Shown here: in pieces, positions 48,737 to 61,000 of the stretch
Position numbering within the stretch: position 1 is the first letter of the stretch
Layout: the number at the start of each line of letters is the position of its first letter
Assembly: GCA_963580285.1 (NCBI GenBank)
Contig: CAUZLF010000730.1
Span: 52,501-116,500 of the forward strand
Source: Lucinisca nassula
Lineage: Eukaryota > Mollusca > Bivalvia > Lucinida > Lucinidae
DNA: 64,000 nt
Direction: 5' to 3'
Position numbers and translations under genes: made by a program
The notes under the pieces: generated by a model
Databases searched by the model: none
What the model was told of the DNA's origin: nothing
The model's input: the letters and a program-made list of their open reading frames with translations, nothing else

Positions 48737-49560
48737 GTGTATAATTCTTATGCTGTTTAGAAGTGAAAAATGTATTTCTGACATTACAAGCAAGATAGAG
48801 AGAATCTTCTCTATGAAAAGCCCATTCAATTAAATTATTAAGTTTTTCTTTTATCAGATTATGAGGCAGTGTAGTGTAAAGAGTGGAAAATGATAAGTAG
48901 ACAGACTTGAAGCACGAAAACGTCTGGATTTCAATTTATTTAAAACCTCATTCAAGTTTTTTACAGACCAAAATAGATTTCTTCCTTATCTTTCAAAGAC
49001 TTTATCACAATATTTAATCACGTGCGTTTTAATAGCAGTGAGACAGGAAGTTAATAATTTAGAAAGTTCAGTGGTTGTACAAGAGCTAGAATTTGCAATA
49101 AACCGTGCTTTGTAAGGTCGTTTATAAAAAAGAAGTTTAGGTAACCAGTATAGCGTAGGAAGTTTGTCTTGGCCTTCTGTAACACACACAGCAAACTTGG
49201 TGGCTGAATGACAATTGTGTCCATCTACTAAAGCTCTCTCTTCAGCTAAAGGCTGAAGTTCATAAGCCTTAGTACCACCAAGTTCCTGCCTAAGGTTGTT
49301 AACATAATGCAGCCGTCACACAACGACAACATTGTTAGCGGCCTTGTCTGCAGGGGCCAAAACATAATTCCTATGAAATTATTGAATACCTAGTTTAAGA
49401 TGACGTAAAGACGTCTTAGGCTTCGGAGGTAATAAGTTAGTATTTTGAGAATAGAAAGAAATGCGTTTATTCACTAGGTTTAAGATGCTAAGTTTCCAGT
49501 CCTTAAGGGCTTTATACTCAACATACTCTCGTTTACACCATTGTTACGAGCCTGGCGTAG
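48737..49560 (-). pseudogene. Penelope-like element, 5' half: reverse transcriptase N-terminal part
   Basis: Minus strand. LAPADKAANNVVVV is followed by a stop, then RLHYVNNLRQELGGTKAYELQPLAEE, KLPTLYWLPKLL, YKRPYKARFIANSSSCTTTELSKLL and the CLTAIKTHVIKYCDKVFE segment, all characteristic of this reverse transcriptase family. After further frame breaks it continues LIEWAFHREDSLYLACNVRNTFF..KNYTL and is cut by the DDE element at 48736. The downstream half is at 40168-41669. Several stops and shifts are present. No start codon or promoter is identifiable. Confidence 0.85.
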
Positions 49561-49614
49561 CAGAAAGATAAAGCAAACCAGCCTTTTGAAAAATTAACAA
49601 ATTTATTTACAAAT

Positions 49615-49905
49615 TATCATTTTCCCATACATAAGCCCATGTTACCAAATTTGACCTTGGAATAAACTAGGTCAAAGTCATCACAATGGCACAATTGTAA
49701 CAAATTATGATGGGTCCGAGTCCCAGAGGCTATAAACCGAGTTTCATGAAAATCGGCCCAGCGGTTCTGGGGAAGATTTTTGAACATTGAGCATTTTCTG
49801 AGCATCTGGACACATATATGACCTAGATGCCATTTACAAACTTTCGTTCCCCCATCCCAAGGATGCTCCACATGAAATTTGACTTCAATCGGCCCAGGGG
49901 TTTGG
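49615..49905. repeat. Family-C-like core fragment
   Basis: Nearly the same as 31115-31410: CATGTTACCAAATTTGACC, GTCCCAGAGGCTATAAACCG and AATCGGCCCAGCGGTTCTGG. It has no element ends. Minus-strand frames through it are repeat translations. Confidence 0.75.
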
Positions 49906-50150
49906 TTATCAGGCCGTACATACATCATTTTATTGCTCACAAACATAGTGTATTGGTTCTCGTTAGAACTGCCTTCTAACAAATAACCATAATCTATGTT
50001 TAGTGTATAAGTTCTGCTCAAAATGTGGGTATGCGTTAAAACCACCTCGCCAAGGTTGTTCTAACTAGTTACATGAACTGTGAAAGAGCCGTTAGAACTG
50101 CATAATCTATGATGTTCTAATGAGATAAATACTGTTCCATATGTATTGAT
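49906..50150. other. Unique stretch with exon-like minus-strand frame
   Basis: The minus-strand open frame starting at 50045 reads MVLTHTHILSRTYTLNIDYG and later NQYTMFVSNKMMYVRPDNQ before running into the family-C fragment. I recognise no family. The sequence has two similar pieces containing CATAGATTATG and CAGTTCTAACG. It may be non-coding. Confidence 0.3.
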
Positions 50151-50156
50151 TTAACA

Positions 50157-50375
50157 GGCCTCCGTGGCATAGTGGATAACAGCGCTGAGTCATGGTCATA
50201 AGGTCTCTCACCGCCGTAGGTTCGAGCCTCGTTCGGGCCACGTGTGAAACTCCAAGTTCTGCAACGGAAGGTCAAGTGGTTTTTCTCCGGGTACTCCAGT
50301 TTTAACCCACCTGTGATTAACGATCGGCCCGATATGAGTGAAATAATCTTGAAAGGGCCGTAAAACCCACCAAAA
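50157..50375 (+). mobile_element. tRNA-derived SINE-B
   Basis: The head has a Pol III A-box-like TGGCATAGTGG (50165-50175) and B-box-like GGTTCGAGCCT (50219-50229). A body with CCAAGTTCTGCAACGGAAGG, TTTTTCTCCGGGTACTCCAG and the tail region GTGAAATAATCTTGAAAGGG follows. This resembles a widespread mollusc SINE body (recognised, not searched). The cloverleaf is not intact, so it is not a functional tRNA gene. Confidence 0.75.
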
Positions 50376-50380
50376 TATGA

Positions 50381-50515
50381 ATTGGTTTTGCATTACCCTT
50401 TCAAGATTATTTGTTTATTTCGAAAAAAAAAACAAAAATAATTTTGAAAGGGTCATGTAAAACCAATACGTTAATCTCTTCCATTGCAGAACTTGGCGTG
50501 TCACTTCAATGTACT
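50381..50515. repeat. Fold-back of SINE-B tail and body
   Basis: 50381-50420 pairs with about 50425-50467 (ATTGGTTTT..ACCCTTTCAAGATTATTT against its near complement). A further inverted piece at 50479-50506 matches the SINE body at 50241-50270. This suggests an inverted SINE fragment next to the forward copy. Confidence 0.75.
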
Positions 50516-51624
50516 TTAATATGTCTGTTTTCAAAAAGATGTATAAAATATAAAGGCTTTATCTTACATGGTTAGAAAGTTATGATAAAATAGGTCAAAT
50601 GTCACAGGTCAAAGTCACGGATAACGTTTGTTTTTGTATGAGTGATAACGCAATGTCACAAGGAACCTACATGCCAAGTATGAAGGCTCAATCTCAAATG
50701 GTTAAAAGTTATGAAAAGTAGGTCAAGGTCCAGGGTCACGGTAACAGGTCAAATATTTTGTATGAGTGGAAAAGGAATCTCACAAGGAACTTACATGCCA
50801 AACCTGAATGCTCTATCTGAAATGGTTAGAAGGTTATAATAAAGTAGGTCAAAGATCACAGGACAAGGTCACTGGTAAGATAATGTATGAGTGGTCAGGC
50901 AATGTCACAAGGAACATACATGCCATATATATAGAGTCTATAGACTATGTCAAATGGTTAAAACTTTATGATAAAGTAGGTCAAATGTCCAGGGTAAAGG
51001 TCAAAATGTTTATATGAGTGGAGAAGCATTGTCACAAGGAACCTACATGCGAAATATGAACGCTCTAAGTCAAATTGTTATAAGTTATGATAAAGTAGGT
51101 CAAAGGTCACAGGTCAAAGTCACTGGTAATGTTTTTGTATGAGTGATAAGGCAATGTCACAAGGAACATACGGCTAAAGTTATAAGAAGGTCAAAGGTCG
51201 GGGGTCAAGGTCACATGTCAGATTTTTTGTATGAGTTGAAAGACAATGTCACAAGGAACCTACCTGCCAAATATGAAGGCTCTATCTCAAACGGTTAGAA
51301 AGTTATGATGAAGTAGGTCAAAGATCACAGGTCAAGGTCACAGGTATTTTTGTTTAAGTGGTATAGCAATGTCACAAGGAACCTACATAACAACCATAGA
51401 GGTTAAAAAGTGGTAATTTTTTTGTGTATTAATGCAAAAGGCAATGTCACAAGGAAACCACATGCCCTATATCAAGCAGTTATAAAGTTATGATATAACA
51501 AAAACTATAGTGTTCACAAGATTTTCTATGATTTGACCTGCTGACCTACTTTTTGACCCGACATGGCCCATATTCAAACGTGACCTAGATATTGTCATGA
51601 TGATCATTCTGAGCATGTTTGATG

Positions 51625-51889
51625 TGTGTGTGAATTCGGGTTTAACGTCGCTTTCAACAATTTTTCAGTCATATCACGACGGTGTCTGGTTGCGACAGGG
51701 AGCTCAATGCTCACTTTTATAGTGCTGCCTCACTGAAGTATCATGTCCCAGACACATTACATGATACCACACGCAGTCACATTATCCTGACTCAGGGTCG
51801 ACCAGTCCTAGCTCTACCCCGTAAATCTGAGTGCCAAACGAGGAGCAGCTAGTACCATTTTTAACGACTTTGGTATGTCGCGGCCCGGG
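51625..51889 (-). mobile_element. SINE-C, truncated before its head, 10-bp target duplication
   Basis: Contains GGGTTTAACGTCGC, CAATTTTTCAGTCATATCAC, CACTTTTATAGTGCTGCCTC and CGGCCCGGG. I recognise this as a common bivalve SINE read in reverse. It is flanked by ATGTTTGATG at 51615-51624 and 51890-51899. It ends where the tRNA-like head would start, so it is 5'-truncated. It sits in a 145-bp core unit. Confidence 0.82.
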
Positions 51890-52650
51890 ATGTTTGATGA
51901 TGACTGGGCCAAAACTGGAGCCATCAGTGTGTTCACAAGGTTTTTTATTTGACTGCTGACCTACCTTTTAACCCGCCATGACACATATTCAAACATGACC
52001 GAGATATTGGCACAATGATGATTCTGAGCTAGTTTGATGATGATTGGACCCAAATTGAGGCCTCTAGAGTATTCACAAAGTTTTTCTATGATTTGACCTA
52101 CTGACCTACTTTTTGACCCAACATGAGCCATATGCGAACTTGATCAAGATAGTGTCATGGTGATCATTCTGAGCAAGTTTGATGATGATCGGACCAAATT
52201 TGTGGCCTCTAGAGTGTTCGCAAGGTTTTTCTATGATTTGACCTAACCTACTTTTGGACCCGTGACCCATATGCAAACTTGATCAAGATAGTGTCATGAT
52301 GATCATTCTGAGCAAGTTTGATGATGATTGGACCAAAGCTTTGGCCTTTAGAGTGTTCACAAGGTTTTTTTTATGATTTGACCTACCTTTTGACCCGGCA
52401 TGACCCAAATTCGAACATTACCGAGATATTGTCACAAAGATCAATCTGAGCCAGTTCGATGATGATTGAACTAAAACTGATGCCTCTAGAGTGTTCACAA
52501 TGTTTTTCTAAGATTTGACCTACTGACCTACTTTTTGACCCGACATGACGTATATTCAAACTTGATCGAGACGTTGTCACAATGATCATTCTGAGCAAGT
52601 ATGGTGATGATTGGACCAAAATTGTGGCCACTAGAGTATTTACATGTTTT

Positions 52651-55600
52651 TAGCTCACCTGACCGAAGGTCATGGTGAGCTTTTGTGACCGTAAGATGTC
52701 CGGCGTTGTCGTCCGTCGTGCGTCGTCCGTGCGTAAACTTTTTCTTGTGAACAAACTAGAGGTCACAGTTTTGGTCCAATCATCGTCAAACTTGCTCAGA
52801 ATGATCATCATGACAATATCTCGGTCAAGTTCGAATATGGGTCATGTCGGGTCAAAAAGTAGGTCAGTAGGTCAAATCATAGAGAAACCTTGTGAACACT
52901 CTAGAGGCCACAGTTTTAGTCCAATCATCATCAAACTTGCTCGGAATGATCAGCATGATAATATCTGGGTCAAGTTTGAATATGGGTCATGTCGGGTCAA
53001 AAAGTAGGTCAGTAGGTCAAATCATAGAAAAACCTTGTGAACACTCTAGAGGCCACAGTTTTAGTCCAATCATCATCAAACTTGCTCAGAATGATCATCA
53101 TGATAATATCTGGGTCAAGTTTGAATATGGGTCATGTCAGGTCAAAAAGTAGGTCAGTAGGTCAAATCATAGAAAAACCTTGTGAGCACTCTATAGGCCA
53201 CAGTTTTAGTCCAATCATCATCAAAATTGCTCAGAATGATCATCATGATAATTTCTGGGTCAAGTTTGAATATGGGTCATATTGGGTCAAAAAGTAGGTC
53301 AGTAGGTCAAATCATAGAAAAACCTTTTGAACACTCTAGAGGCCACAGTTTTAGTCCAATCATCATCAAACTTGCTCAGAATGATCATCATGATAATATC
53401 TGGGTCAAGTTTGAATATGGGTCATGTCGGGTCAAAAAGTAGGTCAGTACGTCAAATCATAGAAAAACCTTGTGAACACTCTAGAGGCCACAGTTTTAGT
53501 CCAATCATCATCAAACTTGCTCAGAATGATCATCATGATAATATCTGGGTCAAGTTTGAATATAGGTCATGTTGGGTCAAAAAGTAGGTCAGTAGGTCAG
53601 ATCATAGAAAAACCTTGTGAACACTCTAGAGACCACAGTTTTTGTCCAATCATTGTCAAACTTGCTCAGAATGATCATCATGATAATATCTCGGTCAAAT
53701 TAGAATATAGGTCATGCCGGGTCAAAAAGTAGGTCAGTAGGTCAAATCATAGAAAAACCTTGTGAACACTCTAGAGGCCACAGTTTTAGTCCAATCGTTA
53801 GTTAACTTGCTCGGAACGATCATCATGACAATATCTCGGTCAAGTTCGAATATGGGTCATGTCGGGTCAAAAAGTAGGTCAAATCATAGAAAAACCTTGT
53901 GAACACTCTAGAGGCCACAGTTTTAGTCCAATCATCATCAAACTTACTCAGAATGATCATCATGATAATATCTCGGTCAAATTAGAATACAGGTCATGTC
54001 GGGTCAAAAAGTAGGTCAGTAGGTCAAATCATAGAAAAACCTTGTGAACACTCTAGAGGCCACAGTTTTAGTCCAATTATCATCAAACTTGCTCAGAATG
54101 ATCATCATGATAATATCTGGGTCAAGTTTGAATATGGTTTATGTCAGGTTAAAAAGTAGGTCAGTAGGTCAAATCATAGAAAAACCTTGTGAACACTCTA
54201 GAGGCCACAGTTTTAGTCCAGTCATTAGTAAACTTGCTCAGAATGATCATCATGACAATATCTAGGTCAAGTTCGAATATGGGTCATGTCGGGTCAAAAA
54301 GTAGGTCAGTAGGTCAAATCATAGAAAAACCTTGTGAACACTCTAGAGGCCACAGTTTTAGTCCAATCATCATCAAACTTACTCAGAATGATCATCATGA
54401 TAATATCTCGGTCAAATTAGAGTATAGGTCATGTCGGGTCAAAAAGTAGGTCAGTTGGTCAAATCATAGAAAAACCTTGTGAACACTCTAGAGACCACAG
54501 TTTTTGTCCAATCATTGTCAAACTTGCTCAGAAAGATCATCATGATAATATCTCGGTCAAGTCTGAATATGGGTCATGTCGGGGCAAAAAGTAGGTCAGT
54601 AGGCAAATCATAGAAAAACCTTGTGAACCCTCTAGAGGCCACAGTTTTGGTCCGATCATTGTCAAACTTGCTAGGAATGATCATCATGACAATATCTGGG
54701 GCAAGTTTGAATATGGGTCATGTCGGGTCAAAAAGTAGGTCAGTAGGTCAAATCATAGAAAAACCTTGTGAACATTCTAGAGGCCACAGTTTTGGTCCAA
54801 TCATTGTTAAACTTGCTCAGAATGATCATCATGACAATATTTCGCCCAAGTTTGAATATGGGTCATGTTGGGTCAAAAAGTAGGTCAGTAGGTCAAATCA
54901 TAGAAAAACCTTGTGAACACTTTTAGTCCAATCATTGTCAAACTTGCTCAGAATGATCATCATGCCAATATCACGGTTGTTCAGAAATGGGTCATGTTGG
55001 GTCAAAAAGTAGGTCAGTAGGTCAAATCATTGAAAAAGCTTGTAAACACTCTGGAGGCCACAGTTTTGGTTCAGTCATCATCAAACCTGCTCAGAATGAT
55101 CATTGTGACAATTTCTTGGTGAATTTCGAATATGGGTCATGCTGGGTCAAAAAGGAGGTCAGTAGGTCAAATCATAGAAAGACCTTGTGGACACTCTAGA
55201 GGCCACAGGTTTGGTTCGATCATCATCAAATTTGCTCAGAATGATCATCATGACAATATCTCGGTCAAGTTTGAATAAGATTCATGTTGGGTCCAAAAGT
55301 AGGTCAGTAGGTCAATCATAGAAAAACCTTATGAACACTCTAGTTTTTGTTTTATTATAACTTTAGAACCATTTGAGATAGAGCCTCTATATTTAGCATG
55401 TGGGTTCCTTGTGACATTGCCTTTGCATTGATGCAAACAATTTTGACCTGTGACCTTGACCCCAGACATTTTGACCTACTTATCATAACTTTTTAACCGT
55501 TTGAGATAGAGCCTTCATATTTGGCATGTAGGTTCCTTGTGACATTGCCTTTCCACTCATACAATTTTGACTTATGACCTTGACCCTGGAACTTTGACCT

Positions 55601-56794
55601 ACTTATCATAACTTATTAATTGTTTGAGATAGAGCCTTCATATTTGGCATGTAGGTTACTTGTGACATTGCCTTTCCTCTCATACAAAAAATTTGACCTG
55701 TGACCTTGACCCTGGACCTTTGACCTACTTATGATAGCTTTTTAACCGTTTGAGATAGAGCCTTCATATTTGGCATGTAGTTTCCTTGTGACATTGCCTT
55801 ACCACTCATACAAAAAAAAATTGCCCGTGGCTTTGACCTTTGACCATTGACCTATTTAATTATAACTTCCTAACTGTTTGAGATAGCGCCTACATATTTG
55901 GCATGTAGGTTCCTTGTGACATTGCCTCTCCACTCTTACAAAACAATTTTGACCTGTGACCTTGACCCTGGACCTTTGACCTACTTTATCATAAAGTTTT
56001 AACCATTTGACATAGAGCCTATATATTTGGCATGTAGATTCCTTGTGACATTGCCTTTCCACTGATACAGTAAATTTTGACCTATGACTTAGACAACTTT
56101 CTAACTGTTTTAGGTAGGAATTCATATTTGACATGTGGTTTGCTTGTGACATTGCCTTCCAACTCGTACATAAAATTTTGACCTGTGACTTGATCCTTGC
56201 CCTGTGATCATTTGGAATGTTTTGGTTGGCTGATTCATGTCTAAGGGTTAAATGAAATTAAAATGTATACTAATGTGACAGACTTGAATCATACATGATC
56301 CCCAATATTGATATAGCACTGGATTCTTTCTTTGTGACTTTGTTTCTGTTATTGGTCTGAAAATTTGCCTTTGCGCAACTTAGTCAAAGCGCGATTTCCG
56401 GTGAACTATCGTATCTGCCGACAGGTCTTATATAAAATAACCTTGTGAACACTTTAGAGACCAGGGTTTTGGTTCAAACATCATCAAACTTGCTCAGAAT
56501 AATTGTCATGACAATATCTTGATCAAGTTCGAAAATGGGACCTGTCCAGTCAAAGTGTAGGTAAGTGGGACAAAACATAGAAAAACCTTGTGAATTAACG
56601 CTCTTGTTTGGTATGGCTTTCAGGGTGTTGGGTTCAAGGTTAGGGTTCTTGTTGCTATCTTTAGAAAAAAAAAACTTCTTAACACTAGCTCCAACATTTA
56701 CTGATGGATTTTAATAGAATTACCTAAACATATAACCTACTTAATCTTGCAGTTTGGATCAGGTGAGCGATCTAGGGCCATCATGGCCCTCTTG
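52651..56794 (+). mobile_element. Complete HINE, 145/112-bp core family (~4.14 kb)
   Basis: The 5' hairpin has outer stem GCTCACC/GGTGAGC and inner TGACC-GAA-GGTCA, followed by CGTCGTCC/CGTGCG. About 18 units of 145 bp (52740-55320) are followed by 112-bp units (55340-56200) and the 3' domain with GATCAGGTGAGCGA, AGGGCCATCATGGCCCT and CTCTTG. The flanks join as ACATGTTTT|TTTCTATGATTTGACC, the usual minus-strand unit sequence, so it inserted in a T-run. Its 3' half is nearly the same as 59700-61656. Confidence 0.88.
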
Positions 56795-57136
56795 TTTCTA
56801 TGATTTGACCTACTGATCTTCTTTTTGAACCGACATGAACCATATTCGAACTTATATTGTTACAACGATCATTCTGAGCAAGTTTGACGATGATTGAACC
56901 AAAACTGTGGTCACTAGTTTGTTCACAAGTAAAAGTTAACGGAGGACGGACGACGAACGACGACGCCGGACATCTCACGGTCACAACAGCTCACCATGAC
57001 CTTCGGTCAGGTGAGCTAAAAACCTTGTGGACACTGTAGAAGCTACAGGTTTGGTTCGATCATGATCAAATTTGCTCAGAATGATCACATGACAATATCT
57101 CGGTCAAATTCAAATATGATTCATGTCAGTAGTTCA

Positions 57137-57364
57137 CAAAGATCAGGAATCGATAGAATTAACTCCACCCACCAAATGCACCAAAGGGAAAGAAACACGA
57201 TTCTACCAGACCATAATGGAAACCTACAGAGGAAGGCCAAAAAGGACAGTTACTTGCCTAATGACCATCCAAAAAAAAAAAGACACAAGTGACACTACGA
57301 AACAAACACTGGAGCAAAAGAAAACCAACAGTTAGACTCAGATGGGCCCGACCAAAGACGGAGT
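57137..57364 (-). mobile_element. PLE 3' UTR fragment with internal deletion
   Basis: CAAAGATCAGGAATCGATAG, AAGGGAAAGAAACACGATTC and AAAACCAACAGTTAGACTC match both ends of the untranslated region at 40175-40700, but the middle ~300 bp is missing. It interrupts a HINE core. Confidence 0.8.
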
Positions 57365-58047
57365 AGGTCAATCATAGAAAAGCCTTGTGAACACTATAGT
57401 TTTTGTTTTATCATAACTTTAGAATCGTTTGAGATAGAGCCTTTTTATTTAGCATGTGGGTTCCTTGTGACATTGCCTTCACATTTGTACAAAAAACAAT
57501 TTGCCCTGTGACATTGATCCCTGACATTTTGACCTACTTATCATAACGTTTTAATCATTTGAGATAGAGCCTTCATATTTAGCATGTAGGTTCCTTATAA
57601 CATTGCCTTACCACTCATACAATAAATTGACCCTTGACCTGTGATATTTGACCTAGTATATTATAACTTTCTAACCCTTTCAGATAGAGCCTTCATATCT
57701 TACATGTAGGTTCCTTGTGACATTGCCTTTCCACTCATACAAAAAATTGACCTGTGATCTTGTTTCTGGACCTTTGACCTACTTATCATAACATTTTAAC
57801 CGTTTGAGATAGAGCCTTCATATTTGGCATTTATGTTCCTTGTGACATTGTCTTACCACTCATACAACAAAACAATCCTAAGGCTTTGACCTGTGACCAT
57901 TGACTGACTTTATTATAACTTTCTAACCGTTTGAGATACCACCTTCATATTTGGCATGTAGGTTCCTTTTGACATTGCCTCTCCACTCATACAAACAATT
58001 TTGACCTGTGACCTTGACCCTGGACCTTTGACCTACTTATTACTTTT

Positions 58048-61000
58048 TAGCTCACCTGACCGAAGGTCATGGTGAGCTTTTGTAACTGTAAGATGTCCGG
58101 CGTCGTCGTCCGTCGTGCGTAAACTTTTTCTTGTGAACACACTAGAGGCCACAGTTTTGGTCCAATCATCATCAAACTTGCTCAAAATAATCATCATGAC
58201 AATATCTCGGTCAAGTTCGAATATGGGTCATGTCGGGTCAAAAAGTAGGTCAGTAGGTCAAATCATAGAAAAACCTTGTGAACACTCTAGAGGCCACAGT
58301 TTTGGTCCAATCATCATCAAACTTACTCAGAATGATCATCATGATAATATCTGGGTCAAGTTTGAATATGGGTCATGTCGGGTCAAAAAGTAGGTCAGTA
58401 GGTCAAATCATAGAAAAACCTTGTGAACACTCTAGAGGCCACAGTTTTAGTCCAATCATCATCAAACTTGCTCAGAATGATCATCATGATAATATCTGGG
58501 TCAAGTTTGAATATGGGTTATGTCGGGTCAAAAAGTAGGTCAATAGGTCAAATCATAGAAAAACCTTGTGAACACTCTAGAGGCCACAGTTTTAATCCAA
58601 TCATTGTTAAACTTGCTCAGAATGATCATCATGACAATATCTCGGTCAAGTTCGAATATGGGTCATGTCGGGTCAAAAAGTAGGTCAGTAGGTCAGATCA
58701 TAGAAAAACCTTGTGAACACTCTAGAGGCCACAGTTTTAATCCAATCATTGTTAAACTTGCTCAGAATGATCATCATGACAATATCTCGGTCAAGTTTGA
58801 ATATGGGTCATGTCGGGTCAAAAAGTAGGTCAGTAGGTCAGATCATAGAAAAACCTTGTGAACACTCTAGAGGCCACAGTTTTAGTCCAATCATCATCAA
58901 ACTTACTCAGAATGATCATCATGATAATATCTGGGTCAAGTTTGAATATGGGTCATGTCGGGGCAAAAAGTAGGTCAGTAGGTCAAATCATAGAAAAACC
59001 TTGTGAACACTCTAGAGGCCACAGTTTTAGTCCAATCATTGTTAAACTTGCTCAGAATGATCATCATGACAATATCTCGGTCAAGTTCGAATATGGGTCA
59101 TGTCGGGTCAAAAAGTAGGTCAGTAGGTCAAATCAAAGAAAAACCTTGTGAACACTCTAGAGGCCACAGTTTTAGTCCAATCATCATCAAACTTACTCAG
59201 AATGATCATCATGATAATATCTCGGTCAAGTTAGAATATAGGTCATGTCGGGTCAAAAAGTAGGTCAGTAGGTCAAATCATAGAAAAACCTTGTGAACAC
59301 TCTAGAGGCCACAGTTTTAGTCGAATCATCATCAAACTTACTCAGAATGATCATCATGATAATATCTTGGTCAAGTTAGAATATAGGTCATGTCGGGTCA
59401 AAAAGTAGGTCAGTAGGTCAAATCATAGAAAAACCTTGTGAACACTCTAGAGACCACAGTTTTGGTCCAATCATTGTCAAACTTGCTCAGAATGATTATC
59501 ATGATAATATCTCTGTCAAGTTTGAATATGGGTCATGTCAGATCAATAAGTAGGTCAGTAGGTCAAATCATAGAAAAACCTTGTGAACACTCTGGAGGCC
59601 ACAGTTTTGGTCCAATCATTGTTAAACTTGCTCAGAATGATCATCTTGACAATATCTCGGCCAAGTTTGAATATGGGTCATGTTGGGTCCAAAAGTAGGT
59701 CAGTAGGTCAAATCATAGCAAAACCTTGTGAACACTCTAGAGGCCACAGTTTAAGTCCAATCATTGTCAAATTTGCTCAGAATGATCATCATGCCAATAT
59801 CTCGGTTGTTCAGAAATGGGTCATGTCGGGTCAAAAAGTAGGTCAGTAGGTCAAATCATTGAAAAAGCTTGTGAACACTCTGCAGGCTACAGTTTTGGTT
59901 CAGTCATCATCAAACCTGCTCAGAATGATCATTGTGACAATTTCCTGGTGAATTTCGAATATGGGTCATGCTGGGTCAAAAAGGAGGTCAGTAGGTCAAA
60001 TCATAGAGAAACCTTGTGGACACTCTAGAGGCCACAGGTTTGGTTCAATCATCATCAAATTTGCTCAGAATGATCATCATGATAATATCTCGGTCAAGTA
60101 TGAATAAGATTCATGTTGGGTCCAAAAGTAGGTCAGTAGGTCAATCATTTAACTTATGAACACTCTAGTTTTTGTTTTATCATAACTTTAGAACCATTTG
60201 AGATAGAGCCTTTATATTTAGCATGTAGGCCCCTTGTGACATTGCCTTCGCATTGATGCTAACAATTTTGACCTGTGACCTTGACCCCTGACATTTTGAC
60301 CTACTTATCATAACTTTTTAACCGTTTGAGATGGAGCCTTCATATTTGGCATGTAGGTTCCTTGTGACATTGCCTTTCCACTCATACAATTTTGACCTGT
60401 TACCTTGACCCTGGAACTTTGACCTACTTATCATAACTTATTGTTTGAGACAGAGCCTTCATATTTGGCTTGTAGGTTACTTGTGACATTGTCTTTCCTC
60501 TCATACAAAAAAATTTGACCTGTGACCTTGACCCTGGACCTTTGACCTACTTATCATAGCTTTTTAACCGTTTGTGATAGAGCCTTCATATTTGGCATGT
60601 AGTTTCCTTGTGACATTGCCTTACCACTCATACAAAAAAATTTCCTGTGGCTTTGACCTGTGACCATTGACCTACTTTATTATAACTTTCTAACTGTTTG
60701 AGATAGCGCCTACATATTTGGCATGTAGGTTCCTTGTGACATTGCCTCTCCACTTGTACTAAACAATTTTGACCTGTGACCTTGACCCTGGACCTTTGAC
60801 CTACTTTATCATAAAGTTTTAACCATTTGACATAGAGCCTATATATTTGGCATGTAGATTCCTTGTGACATTGCCTTTCCACTGATACAAAAAATTTTGA
60901 CCTATGACTTAGACAACTTTCTAACTGTTTTAGGTAGAGCTCTCATATTTGACATGTGGGTTGCTTGTGACATTGCCTTCCAACTCGTACATAAAATTTT

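Larger units (their letters stand above)
50516..57018 (-). mobile_element. Older minus-strand HINE, split by a younger HINE and a SINE
   Basis: Visible pieces are 50516-52650 and 56795-57018. On the plus strand it shows 112-bp units (50516-51490), 145-bp units (51510-52650; 56795-56930) and then the head (CGACGACGCCGGACATC, TGACCTTCGGTCAGGTGAGC) ending at 57018. No 3' hairpin is found near 50516, so it is 3'-truncated. It is interrupted by 52651-56794 and by SINE-C. Confidence 0.7.

Noticed and set aside
50157..50240. Functional tRNA gene
   Set aside because: A- and B-box-like motifs are present, but the acceptor arms do not pair, and the sequence continues into a SINE body.
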